A stretch of 64,000 nucleotides of DNA, taken from Eleusine coracana subsp. coracana. Its lineage: Eukaryota > Streptophyta > Magnoliopsida > Poales > Poaceae. The notes below the pieces were generated by a model, which searched no databases, was not told the DNA's origin, and saw only the letters and a list, made by a program, of their open reading frames with translations. Below are positions 31,997-45,040 of the stretch, piece by piece. The stretch lies in contig CM064428.1 of assembly GCA_032690845.1 (NCBI GenBank), forward strand, positions 24,464,001 through 24,528,000, in the 5' to 3' direction. A program made the position numbers and the translations under genes. How positions within the stretch are numbered: position 1 is the first letter of the stretch; each line of letters starts with the position of its first letter.

Positions 31997-34900
31997 TGAG
32001 GCGCCCCTTCCCGGAGGATCGAGGTCCCGACGGTGCTGATAGCGCAGGCACTTGAAAATACAACATTGGTCCAAATTTAAGTTGAATATTACATTAATAC
32101 GAAGGTTCAGAGTGCAGCAGAATTAATACAAGTTCATAATGTTTTGAAAACAGCGGAAGCAATTAACGTAAAGAAACTACGAGCTCGACGATACAGCGTA
32201 GTGATGATCCCTGCCCAGAGAACCATCACCCTAGCAGCACACACATCACTGCGGCGGCGAGTCGGACTCCCAGTGGGCAGTCCAACCCTCGGGGACTTGC
32301 ACGTCCCAAGGCATCACATTCTCAGGCAATTCAATCTCTTCATGACCTGTAAACAACGATGGCACAAAGCCTGAGTACTAATTACTCAGCAAGACTTACC
32401 CGTCGAAACACCTAGACATGCAAGGGCTTTAATAGGGTAGCTTGTTTGAAAGGACTCGCACTAAGCAACCTATTAGTTCTATCGAGTTTTATTGAGCCAT
32501 GTTAATTGGGTGAAGCAGAATGTAACTTTAGTGGAGCTATATAGGATAATAAAGCCAATACAGGGGTGACAGCAGTGCAAGAGCATCAGTAGTAGTAATC
32601 AACAGAAGGGGCAATAATCAACTTTTTTTAAAAAAATCATGTTACAACTACGTGACGACTCAGTGACCAAGCGGTACTCATTACTGCAAGCGACAGCAAT
32701 TGCAATCGATTTACACCAGCTGGGAAAACCCGAAATACACGACACATACGCACCAATTAAGGTCGTATATGGCAACCTTTCACAAGGACGAAAACAACTT
32801 GGTCCGGGTCCAGTTTCAGCGAGTGGGCATGCCGTCCTGCCAGCAGTACTTCGCGGTGTGGACCGCCCACTCCAGCAGCAGAAGGGTCAACGACCACTGT
32901 ACTAGGTACCGTCCTAATTGCCGTGTCAATGCTACATCAGTTTACTAGTACCCATAGACTAGCATGCTTTCGGTACTGTTCGAGACTTGACCAAGGGGCC
33001 GACCACGGACGGGTCCTAGGGTGGGCAAGACAGGGCTACCGCAGTGAACACCCATGTGTGACTGCAACCTATACATGCATAATCCCTGCCCGGTCATAAC
33101 ATTAAAGTAAACTTCTTCCATTAAGTTCAGATTTAGTGATCAAGTCATTCCTTAGTAATAATGTCTATCGAGACTATTAGTCACTAAGCATAGCGATACA
33201 GTACCGTTCCTATCACAGTTCTAATAATAAGCAAAGGTCATTTGGGGGTAATGCAAGGTGGATTTCCAATCAACTCCTATGACCTAATGCATCAAACAAT
33301 CACAGACGTAGCAGTGATATAAACTAGCAAATTTTATAAATGGGCAAATGCAAACCAGGGCTTGCCTGGATCGACACTGGTGTTAGCAACTTCAATTTCT
33401 GGCTCCTGGTGTTCAGTGTCCTTCTGAAGATCCTCGTCGGGCTCCTGGTTGTCGTTACCTATATGACGGAAGTTGTTTTACGGTATGTTCGTGACACCGT
33501 CACATGCAACGATATGATGGATGCGTAGTGCCGTGTTGTAATATGATAATCGATTTCTTAATATGTTCTAGAAAACATATGCTTCAGAGAAGTAAGGTTG
33601 TTATTTAGGATTTTAGGTATATATATTCCTTATGCATTTAAATAAAGTAACTGAGTGATATGGGCATTTAAATTAATTAGTAAAATAAATTTAAGTTTCT
33701 GGACATGTGTGATTTACTGTGTACAGAGAGCTATATGAGTGATTTTTGTGCCAAGTGGCAGGGGCAATTTATTTACAGAACAATTACTAGGATTAATCTA
33801 AGCAAATACACTAAATAATTTCAGAGCCTACAATAATCCATATTTTACCAAACTAAAATTTGTGGTGGTAGATAATCATATGTTTATTGAGCATGCCAAA
33901 AATCAGGATTTAATCTTATTCCTAGAATTTCTAGTGAATTAACTAGTGTTTAAGCAATTAAATGAATTAATAAAAATACATGTACAGAGACTATGATTTA
34001 TCATTTTACTAAAATAGAGCTCTAAAATATGAACCCAGCAAAATTTGTTTGGGCCGATTTGGGTTTGAAATCGATTTACTATGAATTTTTGAAGTCTTAA
34101 TGGTTTTCTGGAATTTTCTTGGCATTTATCTATTAAGACGTTGCCACGTCGGGCCAGGTCAGCAGACACGTCAACGCCACGTCGGCTCCAGCTCGGCTGC
34201 CAGTAGGTGCCAGTCGGACGGCGGGTCAGCGGCGCCGGAGCTCGCCGGAGAAGGGTCAACCTCGCCGCTGGCAAGCACATGCGAGGGAAGCTCACCGCGG
34301 AAGCATTTTTCTAACACGCATGTCGAGGCGAATGCATCTGGAGGGTTGGCGAGGTCAGAGGCTCACCGGAGAGGGTCGACGTCGAGTGGCGGCGGAACTC
34401 TGATCTTCGGCGGCGTCGCATTTCTGGAAGGGGGCAGCAAATCGGTCGCCGTCTTCGCGTAGAGCACCAGCAGAAGGCGAAGAACACCGGCGTTGATGAT
34501 GTCGTCGTGGACTCGTGCCGGAACTAGTAGCTCGTCGGCGAGGCGGCTTCGGCGAACGGCGGCGATGGTAGAGTCCGGGGAAAAATCGTCTCTGCGCGCA
34601 AAGAAGCGATCAAACACGGTGCTAGGGGTCAAGGAAATCGTAGAGGGGTGTGCGCACCTGGATGTGCAAGAACTGGATCGGGAGGCTTACGGTGCTTGGT
34701 AAATTTTGAGCTGCGGCAATGGGGATCGCCGGATAGGTTGCAAGGGGAAAAACTTGAATTACTTGCGATGCTCACGAAGTGGAGGGAAATGGTGGCAAGG
34801 GAGAGTCGCACAGGGAGGAAGCGCTGCGTGTGTGTCTTTGAATCGGGTTGGGAGGCAAAGGGGAAAACAGGGCTTGAGCTTGCGCTAGAGCTCTGAAATG

Positions 34901-35763
34901 GCGGAATGGTGGAGGAATGAGGAGGAGAGAGTGGGGAGCAGAGTGCAGGGAGTTGAAATGAGAGTGCCCGGAGGGTGTCACGTGGTGGTGCAAGGGTCAG
35001 CGCATCGATTTGCGTTTGGTCGGAGTGATGGGAACGGTCGGGAGCAGGGTGGCCAAGCGGCAAGGTCATGTCAATGGCGTGCAGAGGAGAGGGGGGAGGA
35101 AGAAGGCCGTTGGCCGGGCTCGGGCGGCAGGGCAGTGGCAGGGGGCACTGTAGCGCGCGCTCGGTCCCGAGGCTGGAGTGATGGTCGTCCGTTCAGTGCA
35201 CCGGCGTCGACAGAGAGAGAATCGGCAGGGGAGAGCTTTGCCGGCCAATGGAGGAAGAAGAAGAAGATTTTCCTCTGAACCCCCCAAACTTTCAGATTCT
35301 TCGCAAAAAGGTCCTTGGTCAATGCTGGATTTAGGAAAATCAAAATAAAATAGCTAGAAATTCCCAAAAATTGTGAAACTTGGTGAGTTGACTATTTAAA
35401 TAGTGGAGGACACTCAGGTGAATTTTTTATTTGTGATTTCCATAAAAATATTTTTAGTATTTAATAATTGCCTTAAATAGATACTTAAGCATTAATTAAT
35501 TAATTGTGGCTTTTGCAATTTAGATAAAATGCTCAATAAATTCATAAAATTCTATTTTATTATTACCATTCTGATTATGAATTTAGTTGGTATATGTTAT
35601 ATAGAAAATTGTTAATTTGCTTCATAATTTGGTTGCAGGGTTTTTGTTTTTCCTAGAATTAATTCCAAATTTTAGGGAGGCTTTTCCTATTTCATGCCAT
35701 CATTACTCATATCCTTGTGCTCCTTATGCTTGTTAATTGGAATGGGACACCTGGGGTGTCACA
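31997..35763 (-). repeat. 5' LTR of the chromovirus (3,767 bp)
   Basis: Near-identical to 20018-23783, with the same TG..CA ends. Differences are scattered substitutions plus one extra G in a G run near 35142. Contains the promoter that would drive the element. The GC-rich 1.2-kb block (34120-35280) would be transcribed leader. Confidence 0.93.
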
Positions 35764-36033
35764 CTCCGGGTGTTCACGCCACATGACCGGAGATGCAAAG
35801 TGGTTCTCCAGCCTCACTCCCTTGAAGCGGCGGGAGTATGTGACCTTTGGAGATGATAAGAGAGGGAGAGTGAAGGCAAGAGGCGTGGTAAAGGTAAATG
35901 AATAATTCACTCTCAAGGATGTTGGTTTGGTTGAGCATCTCAAGTACAATCTCCTCTCTGTTTCTCAGCTGCTTGATGTTGGTTTGGATGTGCGCTTTAA
36001 GAAAAATGCTTCTTGTGTTCTTGATTCGAATGG
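35764..36033 (+). pseudogene. copia 2 protease and pre-integrase fragment
   Basis: Lies between the two large insertions. It starts within the copia protease active-site region (the GCSRHMTGD motif directly follows the DS at the other side of the chromovirus insert) and continues through FGDDKRGRVKARG. A frameshift near 35905 precedes VEHLKYNLLSVSQLL, a typical pre-integrase segment. It ends at TSD AATGG, where the Athila-like element inserted. The frame closes up with 45046 when the insert and one TSD are removed. Confidence 0.9.
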
Positions 36034-37857
36034 TGTTGGTGGTTCCTATGTACCCGTTTTATATGCCAATAACCACCAAGATTGTACCATATTCTCATCA
36101 TAATCATGTGTTTGACCTCTAATATTGAAGATTTCCATATGTAGTGTCATTTTAGTACTTTATTGCAGAAACAGGTGAAAAGACGACAAAATGACTCTTA
36201 TATGAGAAGTACCGACATGAAGCCCGACTTGCCATACAAGGAGGGCATCCCACTAGCCCATGAAGCTTACAAGACACACTTGGACGTTCATGAGGTCCAA
36301 TGTGCAAGTCCAAGGTCGTGGCCCGATGACTAAGGATTTCTAGAAGGTTTATCCAGAAGAAAAGTTTAATTCGCGGAGTCCAGAAATAGCACTGTATTGT
36401 CACGGGATTTCAGAGCCTAAGACCTGGTCAGATGGGAAACCTCACAATACCAAAGTTGAAGATCTCGTCGAGAGCTTTCTAAAACATATAATATTTACAT
36501 TTATTGAACTACGGAGCTGGGAGATATATGCCCCGCAAGGCAGACTGCACAGAGGAATCTGAATCAGGATAGATATTTTTGTATCACTATTTTGGGTATC
36601 TAAACGTCAGAATCTGAGGATCCAAATAATACCAAAGTTGTATGCCTTTTCAAGGGCTACGTGATAGAGTCTGGGTTTGCCTCATTTGGACTACAGAAGC
36701 ATCAGTTATGATTAAAGTAAGTCGGTGTAGTTTATGGAAGGTACGAAACCGACTTGGATTGAATCTCTATGAGCTAAACTTGGAGGCCAAGCAAGGGAGG
36801 ACATGACCAGAAGCTATATAAACACCCATATGACGTCCAAGGCTGGGGGACGACGAGACAAGAGGGGAGAATTAGGCTATAGGAGCCGCTGCACATCACC
36901 AGGAGGCCGCCGGAGTTGAAGAGCCACCAAATTGAAGAGATGTAGTCTAGTCGGGTAGGGACCCTGCGTGGTGCACTACACCGGAGCTAGGAGAAGTAGA
37001 GCCATGTACCTTAGGAGTCGTCAACGATGCATCATGGCTGCGCCGATCGGTATAGTTATCAATTCATGTTATCTATCTTGATTCTATCCTTGGCTGCAAT
37101 TTGTGTTCGTCTGGATTGATTGATCTTACATGCGCTTATTTAATTGCTTAGAGGTACATCTAAGTATTTAGATGCTCTCCTAATCGTAGTGATTAGGCTA
37201 GTATCCGGATCTTGTATGAATCATGATTTCTTGATGATGCTAGGGTGTGGTTTAGTTGTGATAGAGCTAAGCTTGCGCAGCACTTTTAGATAGTCAAGTA
37301 GGGTTAAGATACTCGCGTGATTAAGGGTTTCCTCTCGGTAGCGATAAATCGGAAGCCGCTCGGAAAGCAGGGTGGTCTTGCTTATCTTCGATGTTTACCG
37401 ATTATTTAAAGAGCCAAGTAAGCTAGGATTAAGACGATAACCACTACTGCTTCAGTGCCAATCGGCACACCAGTTGCACTGATCGGCACAACCTTTCTCC
37501 GACCGCTAGATGCATATAGGCTAACTCCAGGTGATACTCCTTGGTCGATGTGTATGCTCCTACTCCCCAAGCTTTGGATCAGGCACACTTTGGCTCAGGT
37601 AAGACTTCACGCCGATCAGCGCACCAGTTGAGCCGATCGGCGCAACCTCCAATTTCCATCTTCTTTTCATGCTCATGTATGTGCAATATGTACTTCATGA
37701 TAGGATTGATTTGCTAGACAAAATAGTAAACTCTAAACACGGTTCTCTTCCGATCCCTGTGGATTCGATCAAACCTTGGAATACTCTAAGGGAAAAAGTG
37801 CTACAGTGTATACCGTCCTCTTGCGGTATATAAGTGGGTGCGTAGTAACGACCAACA
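36034..37857 (+). repeat. 5' LTR of Athila/Tat-like copy B (1,824 bp)
   Basis: TGTTGGTGG to CCAACA. Compared with the 3' LTR it lacks about 48 bp at 37050, which removes one palindrome pair. TATA-like CTATATAAAC is at 36814-36823; palindrome pairs are at 37456-37491 and 37609-37644. Confidence 0.9.
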
Positions 37858-37869
37858 AGCATCTTTTTC

Positions 37870-37887
37870 TGGCGCCGTTGCCGGGGA
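37870..37887 (+). promoter_or_regulatory. primer-binding site (tRNA-Asp type), copy B
   Basis: TGGCGCCGTTGCCGGGGA, 12 bp after the LTR end. This sequence is characteristic of Athila and Tat relatives. Confidence 0.92.
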
Positions 37888-40800
37888 TTGGCAACTCGAA
37901 CCTATTTAGGGGGATCTATCTAGTTTATCAAATTAATCCTTTATCTTTTTATTGCACATACCCTGTTTTTCTTTGTTTGTGTGTCCATTGAAAATCAGGA
38001 ACAAAGCTAGGCACACAACCTCGACTGGAGCATGGCGACATAGCTGCTTGCGCCGATCGGCGCCGCATCGATGCCGATGCCGACGACCTCACTCTTCATC
38101 GACTCTGTTGCTCTGTAGCAGTAGGTGCTAACTCTGTTAGTAGCCCATCATCTGCTATAGAGTCCATGTCCATGCAAGACTTGCTTGTGCCGACCGGTGC
38201 AACGCCCATGCCGATCGACACCTCGCCACTCCATGAAAAGGGAGGTGCGCTTATTGTGTCAATATTTATTTTTAACTAATGCTTTGCAAGGATTCTATCT
38301 TGTTCATAACAACAAATAATGGGAGAAAAGAATCATGAAGATCAAGAATTTCAATTGCAAAGAATGAAGACACAATGAATACATTCTTGATCATGAGTAG
38401 ATATGTTGTCCACTAATCAAAAGATGGTGTACGAAATTATACAGAGGATTGAAAGACCTACAAATTTGATATTGTGGAAGAGCATCAAGTCTAGTTTCCA
38501 ACAGTTTAAACCTCACGTCGTTTGGAGTTTCCTACAAGGATTTATGGCTAGAACAAGAGACACTGCACAGGCTGTTTGAATATCTCGCGAGAGTTGCAAA
38601 CAATTGGAAGTTTGAGCCAAATATGGAATTAAAGTCCTATATCCACGTGATATATGGGTTTCTAGACATTTAAGAGGCTTCCTTTTGATAATTGACATGG
38701 ATTCAAGTCATTCCAAACACGGAGTTTGAATATTTGGAAAGTTTGAATTCAATTCGGATTCATCGCGAGACAGCCTGACATACCTTTAGAAAAAAGGTCA
38801 TATCTCCCTCATACGGAGTCCTATTGGGACACATGAGCACTGCTTGGAAATATAATTTGATGCCCGACACAATGACACATGTTTCAGCCTCTACTTCCTT
38901 CTGGTCGCGGCACAATATCCAAAACAAGACGTCAGTTTAGAAAAGCAACAGCAGATTTCTTCGGATTTCTTCACCGTCAACTTGATGGATCATTGGACAA
39001 GAATTGAGAGTTGCATCCACTCTTCATCATCAATACTTGCTGGTGCAACAAAGATCAAGATTCACATGTCAAAGGACAAGCCGACATATCCTCCAATGCT
39101 TAAAAGACGAAGTCATCAAGATTCTCCGGAAAATGAAGCTAGAAACTGAAATCATTGGTAATTCTGTATACTTCCTGCGCTTACCATTGGATAAAAATTT
39201 TATATCTGAATAGAGTTTCAAGTCTTCTTTCCAATGCAACAAACGGTGCTAGATTTGGATTTTTCTACAAGGATTTATGAGCACATCATTTGACGTTGTG
39301 CAATCTGTCAACAGCACGTAGCTCTGGAGCAAAAACATCATAAATCTCATATACCGTGTCCGTTTGAAGTGTATGAGCACTTGTTGGAAAGATAATTTTG
39401 CAACCTACAAGATGGTATAGGTCTTTGGCCCTGTTCTATCCTGTTGGTAAGGCGAAATTCAGAGAGAAGAGGATCTGCAGATTATCAATAACAAAATTAG
39501 AGATGAAGATGACAACCAGGATAGCTCGAGCAATTCTCCTACAAGCAAATGATTAGAAGTTGAACAAGATTGAAGACTCCATAGCATTATATCACATACA
39601 CACATTGAGCATTATGCAACACAATGAAAACGGGCAATGAGCGAACCACGATGAAGATTATCATAAGTACAAGCTACATGGAAATCTTTGGATCTTACAC
39701 CAAGAACCATGGCTTCGCGACAACAAGGTATGTAAGAAGTCTAGCTACATGACTCTAATTGAAGCGCTTTTTGGGAGGCAGCCCGTGTTTTTATGTTTCT
39801 TTTTGTTTTGTTTGGATTGACTAGTGCTACTAGGAGGGCAACCTAGAATTTTTGCATCATAAGAATAACCCAACTCAATTGACTCACTCGTGGCAAATTA
39901 GTTCTAGATTAACTTTTTATTTTTAGACCTCCGCCACCATTATTTTGTGTTTCGTTTGCGAAAATCATCCACTATATGCATATTTGTGAGCACTTGCTTT
40001 GTTTTTATTTTTATTTTTGCATGATATTTTCGCCTGCATGCATTTAACCATCTAACTTCAGCCCATCTAAGCCTCCCACCCTTCATTTTCCATCAAATTC
40101 TATAGCCAATTCCAAATGCTCCGATCGGCACATATCCATTGCCGATCGGCACAACACCCAAATGCTTTTTCATGCATTCCTTCATTGCCGCCTAACATGT
40201 TTTTGTTTTGATTCACCCAAACCTCTAACTTTGCATGTTCATATTCACCTTCCCACTCATAATAGCTTGGTTTGAACTTGATAATTAGCACTTAATTGGC
40301 TTGCGCACAATATCCTTAGCAAATTTAGGTGTAAACATGGTGTTTATGCTTATTTGTTGAACAACATTGGATAGTTCATTTGTCTTACTCTGTTTTGCAT
40401 CATTTGCATTGGTTGGTTGCTAATCTTTTTCATTATGCTATCTCTCTAGTCCAACAGGGTTTTGCAATAGCTAAGTCACATAAACATGGTGTTTAGACTT
40501 TGGTTGTTAACGAATTTTCTTTAGATTACTAGCAATCTAGTTGTAAGCATGGTGCTTAGAGCTAGGTGTAAACATTGTTCTTGTTTAGCTTCCACACCGC
40601 TAACCTTCGTTGCTAACATGATCATTTGCTTTGCTTCAAGACTAAATGATGAAAGCATTTTGATCCTAGAATTGTGTACTTGACACATTCATTTAGCAAT
40701 TTTATGTGAACATGGTGTTTAGATGAAATTGTGGAACAACATTGATTATAGTCTTGTTTCTTTGCTAACATTGTGATACTAACTCCATGCATCCACACTT

Positions 40801-43133
40801 GTGCACACAAGTACAGACATTAGGATTTTGTTTTCTTTTTGCTACTAGAATTAAAATGCCACAAGTTGAACTTTTGAGGTTGTTGCTAGACGGTAGATAT
40901 TGTTCTATCCCCGACCATCATATCGGGGGTAGTATGTGCATTTCAATGTTTTGCAGGAATGAAAGAAGTACTCTTGAACGAGGACAATCGAAGGAAACGA
41001 GGTGACAATAGCCGTATATACAAGAGGGAGCATTGGGACAGCACATCAAGGTTGGAGATGGAGGTGACAAGAGGCACAACCGTCTACGCCGATCGGCGCA
41101 TCCTCGTGCCGATCGGCGCACCCTCGCTGCCCCTGCCATCGCCCTACTCTCGTGCAATCCTGCAACATTTAAGCATGGGGGAGGCACAAGCTGAGCTTCA
41201 ATCGATTAAAATGCGGTAACATCCCTTTGATTCTTCACTTCTCCTAATCTTATTTTCTTCTCAAACCTGTACTTGTTGTCTGCTTTCAACTTGGGAATTT
41301 TCTCCCTTTTTCTTTTTGTGATACCCTTTTCGTTTTGTTCATGCGAAAGGTTACTTGTAATTTGTCACTTAGAACATAGAATGGACAATGACATATCCCT
41401 AATAGCTACCTTAGGGTGACCAAATGTCATTAATTTATCTAGGGGAGCTTGCCTGTATCATCACCGTTGTCTTATAATGCTTTCACGATGAATAAATACA
41501 TAACTATGATGAGGATCTTTGCTAGAGATATGATGAAAGTTGCTATTGTTATTGGAACTTGCATGATTCATTGCACATAATTATCCACCGCTTAATTTTC
41601 AACTAAGCACCAATTCTATGAACTCTATTTGTTGACAGATGTTTTGATAAAGACCCCATATGGTTGAATTGTTCTTCATGACAATATGCTTTGCTCTCTA
41701 AGAAGAAAACTCCAACATAGCTAGTGAACTTAATAATTTTTGGAAAACTATTACATATGGTCTCTAACCCTTGCAAATTTTGCTCTCTTGTATTGATCAT
41801 ACCTACCAAAGCCAAATCTGCTACACTTATATGATAAACCTGTAGATTGCAACATGTAATTTGGTGAGTCGTTTCAAGTTTGTGTTCTTTTGGTATGAGA
41901 CTTAGAAGTTGGCCATTTTGTTTACGTAACTATCACTTGTTTGCTAGCCTCTTCATATTTAGCAATGCTTGCTGAATATTCCCACCTGTAAACCCATATT
42001 TCTTTTGGTGATGTCCTCTCCTTGTCGACAACCTATGATATGAGTTTCTCGTCGAGTCGTTGCACTATTTATATGGTTTTATACATAAATTATCAAGACC
42101 TCTTGCTGAAGACGATGATTTTCATCAATAAACACCTCTGAAGACTCTCTGAAATGCAAAGCATCAATAGAAGGAGAAGACAAGGTACAATCATAGTGCC
42201 GATTGGCACAAGGAATAAAAAGCGCTCTGTTATCTCTAGAAATTAATTATATGTGTTCCAGATGGTTGAAGAGAAGAAATAAAGGATTTAGCTAGTGCTT
42301 ATCTTTTGTCACTCCCTTTGCTCGAGGATGAGCAACATTTAAGCATGGGGGGATGGACGTCATTCATCATTCCGAAGCACTAGCTAATGGACTTCAAATA
42401 TTGCTGAAGGAAGATCAAGAATGTTTCAAGTTATATCAAGTTGCAAGAGAGGAACTCCCCAGATTTGTGCATAAACCTTTATTCTTCAAGTAAGTGCATT
42501 CAAATTAGCTGAAACTCTATCACTCCAACCATGTGCAATCCGATTTCGAGAACTTCATTTGTGTCTTGAGATCATTCTTTGCCTTTTGCACATGTCCACC
42601 TTTCAAAAGCGTGTGTTTTTCCTCTTCTTCATAATGTTTTCCAATGGACTTTTTGACAAGTCTTTGTACAACCAATTAGAACTATCTCTTGATTTGACAA
42701 TACTCTGAGTTACATTGATGCTAGTTGTTTTCCTACCAAGCTACACATAAAGCCTTCCACCAAATATTTATAGATAGGATCACTTGTAGTTGTTTGGCTT
42801 GTGAGATTTGTAAAATGAGTATTGCCTTGATTCTTTGCAAGAGAGTGTTTTTATTTGGATAAATGAGACTAAATTTTTGGAAAAACTTTATCATTTAAGG
42901 CCTAGTTTGTGGAGCAATCTAATTTGAGAGTTGAAGCTACTTTATTTGATCATTGTGGTCGGATCTCAGTCATTTTCTGTTCCCCACTAGTATCTTTGAG
43001 TAGTAGAATTGGTGCAACATAAAACTTTTTGTGCTACACTTTTAAAGCGGGTTTGATATGCATGTGCCTTGATGAATACGAGTGAAGATAATATGATTGC
43101 AATGCTGATCTCTCCTTGAGGGTGATTTATTTG
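37888..43133. other. non-coding interior of Athila/Tat-like copy B
   Basis: No frame longer than about 70 codons and no gag or pol motif. Contains palindromes of the GCCGATCGGC type (38049-38064, 38186-38222, 40119-40150, 41088-41123, 42200-42214). An 18-22 bp TAAACATGGTGTTTA-like phrase recurs several times in 40330-40720, a weak dispersed repeat. Internal copies of the TTTAAGCATGGGGG motif lie at about 41168 and 42340. About 40990-43100 is shared with copy A. Confidence 0.75.
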
Positions 43134-43168
43134 CTCGAGGACGAGCAAAGGTTTAAGCATGGGGGAAC
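43130..43168 (+). promoter_or_regulatory. hairpin plus polypurine tract before the 3' LTR, copy B
   Basis: TTTGCTCGAGGACGAGCAAA can fold into an 8-bp stem with an AGGA loop. It is followed 4-5 bases later by TTTAAGCATGGGGGAAC and then the LTR start TGTTGG. The G-rich part would prime plus-strand synthesis. A near-copy of the same module lies inside the element at about 42318-42350 (and 8566-8600 in copy A). Confidence 0.7.
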
Positions 43169-45040
43169 TGTTGGTGGTTCCTATGTACCCGTTTTATATG
43201 CCAATAACCACCAATATCGTACCATATTCTCATCATAATCATGTGTTTTACCTCTAATATTGACGATTTCCATATGTAGTGTTATTTTAGTGCTTTATTG
43301 CAGAAACAGGTGAAAAGATGACAAAATGACTCTTATATGAGAAGTACCGATATGAAGCCCGACTCGCCATACAAGGATGGCTTCCCACTAGCCCATGAAG
43401 CTTACAAGACACACCTGTACGTTCATGAGGTCCAATGTGCAAGCCAAAGGTCATGGCCCAATAACTAAGGATTTCTACAAGGTTTATCCGGAAGAAAAGT
43501 TCAATTGGCGGAGTCCAGAAAAAGCATTATATTGTCACGCGATTTTAGAGTCCAAGACCTGGTCAAATGGGAAACCTCAGAATACCAAAGTTGAAGATCT
43601 CATCGAGAGATTTCCGAAACATATATTATTTACATTTATTGGACTACGAAGCTGGGAGATATGGGCCCCTCAAGGCAGGCTGCATAGAGGAATCTGAATC
43701 AGGACAGATATTTTGGTATCGCTATTTTGGGTATCTAAACGTCCGAATCTGAGGCTCCAAATGATACCAAAGATGTAGATCTTTTCCAGGGCTATGCGAT
43801 AGAGTCTGGATTTGCCTCATTTGGACTCCAGAAGCATCAGTTATGATTAAAGTAAGTCGGCATAGTTTATGGAAGGTACGAAGCCGACTTGGATTCAATC
43901 TCTATAAGCTAAACTTGGAGGCCAAGCAAGTGAGGACGTGACCAGAGGCTATATAAACACCCATATGTCGTCCAAGGCTGGGGGACGACGAGACAAGAGG
44001 GGAGAATTAGGCTATAGGAGCCGCTGCACATCGCCAGGAGGCCGCCGGAGTTGAAGAGCCACCAAATTGAAGAGATGTAGTCTAGTCGGGTAGGGACCCT
44101 GCGTGGTGCACTACACCGAAGCTAGGAGAAGTAGAGCCATGTACCTTAGGAGTCATCAATGATGCATCATGGCTGCGCCGATTGGCACACCAGTTGCATC
44201 GATCGGCGCGTCCCTGACGGTGATGAATATCGGTACAGTTATCAATTCATGTTATCTATCTTAATTCTATCCTTGGCTGCAATTTATGTTCGTCTAGATT
44301 GATTGATCTTACAAGCGCTTATTTAATTGCTTAGAGGTACATCTAAGTATTTAGATGCTCTCTTAATCGTGGTGATTAGGCTAGTATCCGGATCTTGTAT
44401 GAATCATGATTGCTTGATGATGCTAGGGTGTGGTTTAGTTGTGACAGAGCTAAGCTTGTGCAGCACTTTTAGATAGTCAAGTAGGGTTAAGATACTCGCG
44501 TGAGTAAGGGTTTCCTCTTGACAGTGATAAATCGGGAGCCGCTCAGAAAGCAGGGTGGTCTTGCTCATCTTCGATGTTTACCGATTGTTTAAAGTGCCAA
44601 GTAAGCTAGGATTAAGATGATAACGACTACTGCTTCAGTGCCGATCGGCACACCAGTTGCACCGATCGGCACAGCCTTTCTTCGACCACTAGATGCATAT
44701 AGGCTAACTCCAGGTGATACTCCTTGATCGATGTGTATGCTCCTACTCCCCAAGCTTTGGATCAGGCACACTTTGGCTCAGGTAAGACTTGGCGCCGATT
44801 GGCGCACCAGTTGAGCTGATCGGCGCAACCTCTAATTTCCATCTTCTTTTCATGCTCACGTATGTGCAATATGTACTTCATGATAGGATTGATATGCTAG
44901 ACAAAATAGTAAACTCTAAACATGGTTCTCTTCTGATCCGTGTGGATTCGATTAAACCTTGGAATACTCTAAGGGAAAAAGTGCTACAATGTACTCCGTC
45001 CTCTTGCGGTATATAAGTGGGTGCGTAGTAACAACCAATA
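43169..45040 (+). repeat. 3' LTR of Athila/Tat-like copy B (1,872 bp)
   Basis: TGTTGGTGG to CCAATA; the terminal CA has become TA by one change relative to the 5' LTR. Palindrome pairs are at about 44174-44210, 44637-44672 and 44791-44826. TATA-like CTATATAAAC is at 43949-43958. Confidence 0.9.

Larger units (their letters stand above)
20018..35763 (-). mobile_element. complete chromovirus (Tekay/RIRE3-RIRE8-like Ty3/gypsy) with long LTRs and two extra ORFs
   Basis: Bounded by near-identical LTRs (20018-23783 and 31997-35763) and a perfect 5-bp TSD CTCCG (20013-20017 and 35764-35768). On the minus strand it reads LTR, PBS, two paralogous ORFs, gag, PR-RT-RNase H-integrase with C-terminal chromodomain, polypurine tract, LTR. 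The LTRs differ by scattered single-base changes, of the order of 1-2% in the parts I compared by eye, so insertion is fairly recent. In-frame stops in four ORFs and a gag frameshift mean this copy is not autonomous as it stands. Confidence 0.93.
36034..45040 (+). mobile_element. complete non-autonomous Athila/Tat-like LTR element, copy B
   Basis: 5' LTR 36034-37857, PBS 37870-37887, non-coding interior, polypurine tract at 43159-43168, 3' LTR 43169-45040, perfect TSD AATGG (36029-36033 and 45041-45045). The PBS TGGCGCCGTTGCCGGGGA is the tRNA-Asp type used by Athila/Tat elements. The interior of about 5.3 kb has no gag or pol, so it must rely on proteins from another element. Copy A (7208-10794) is a second member of the same family in the same orientation. 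Confidence 0.9.
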
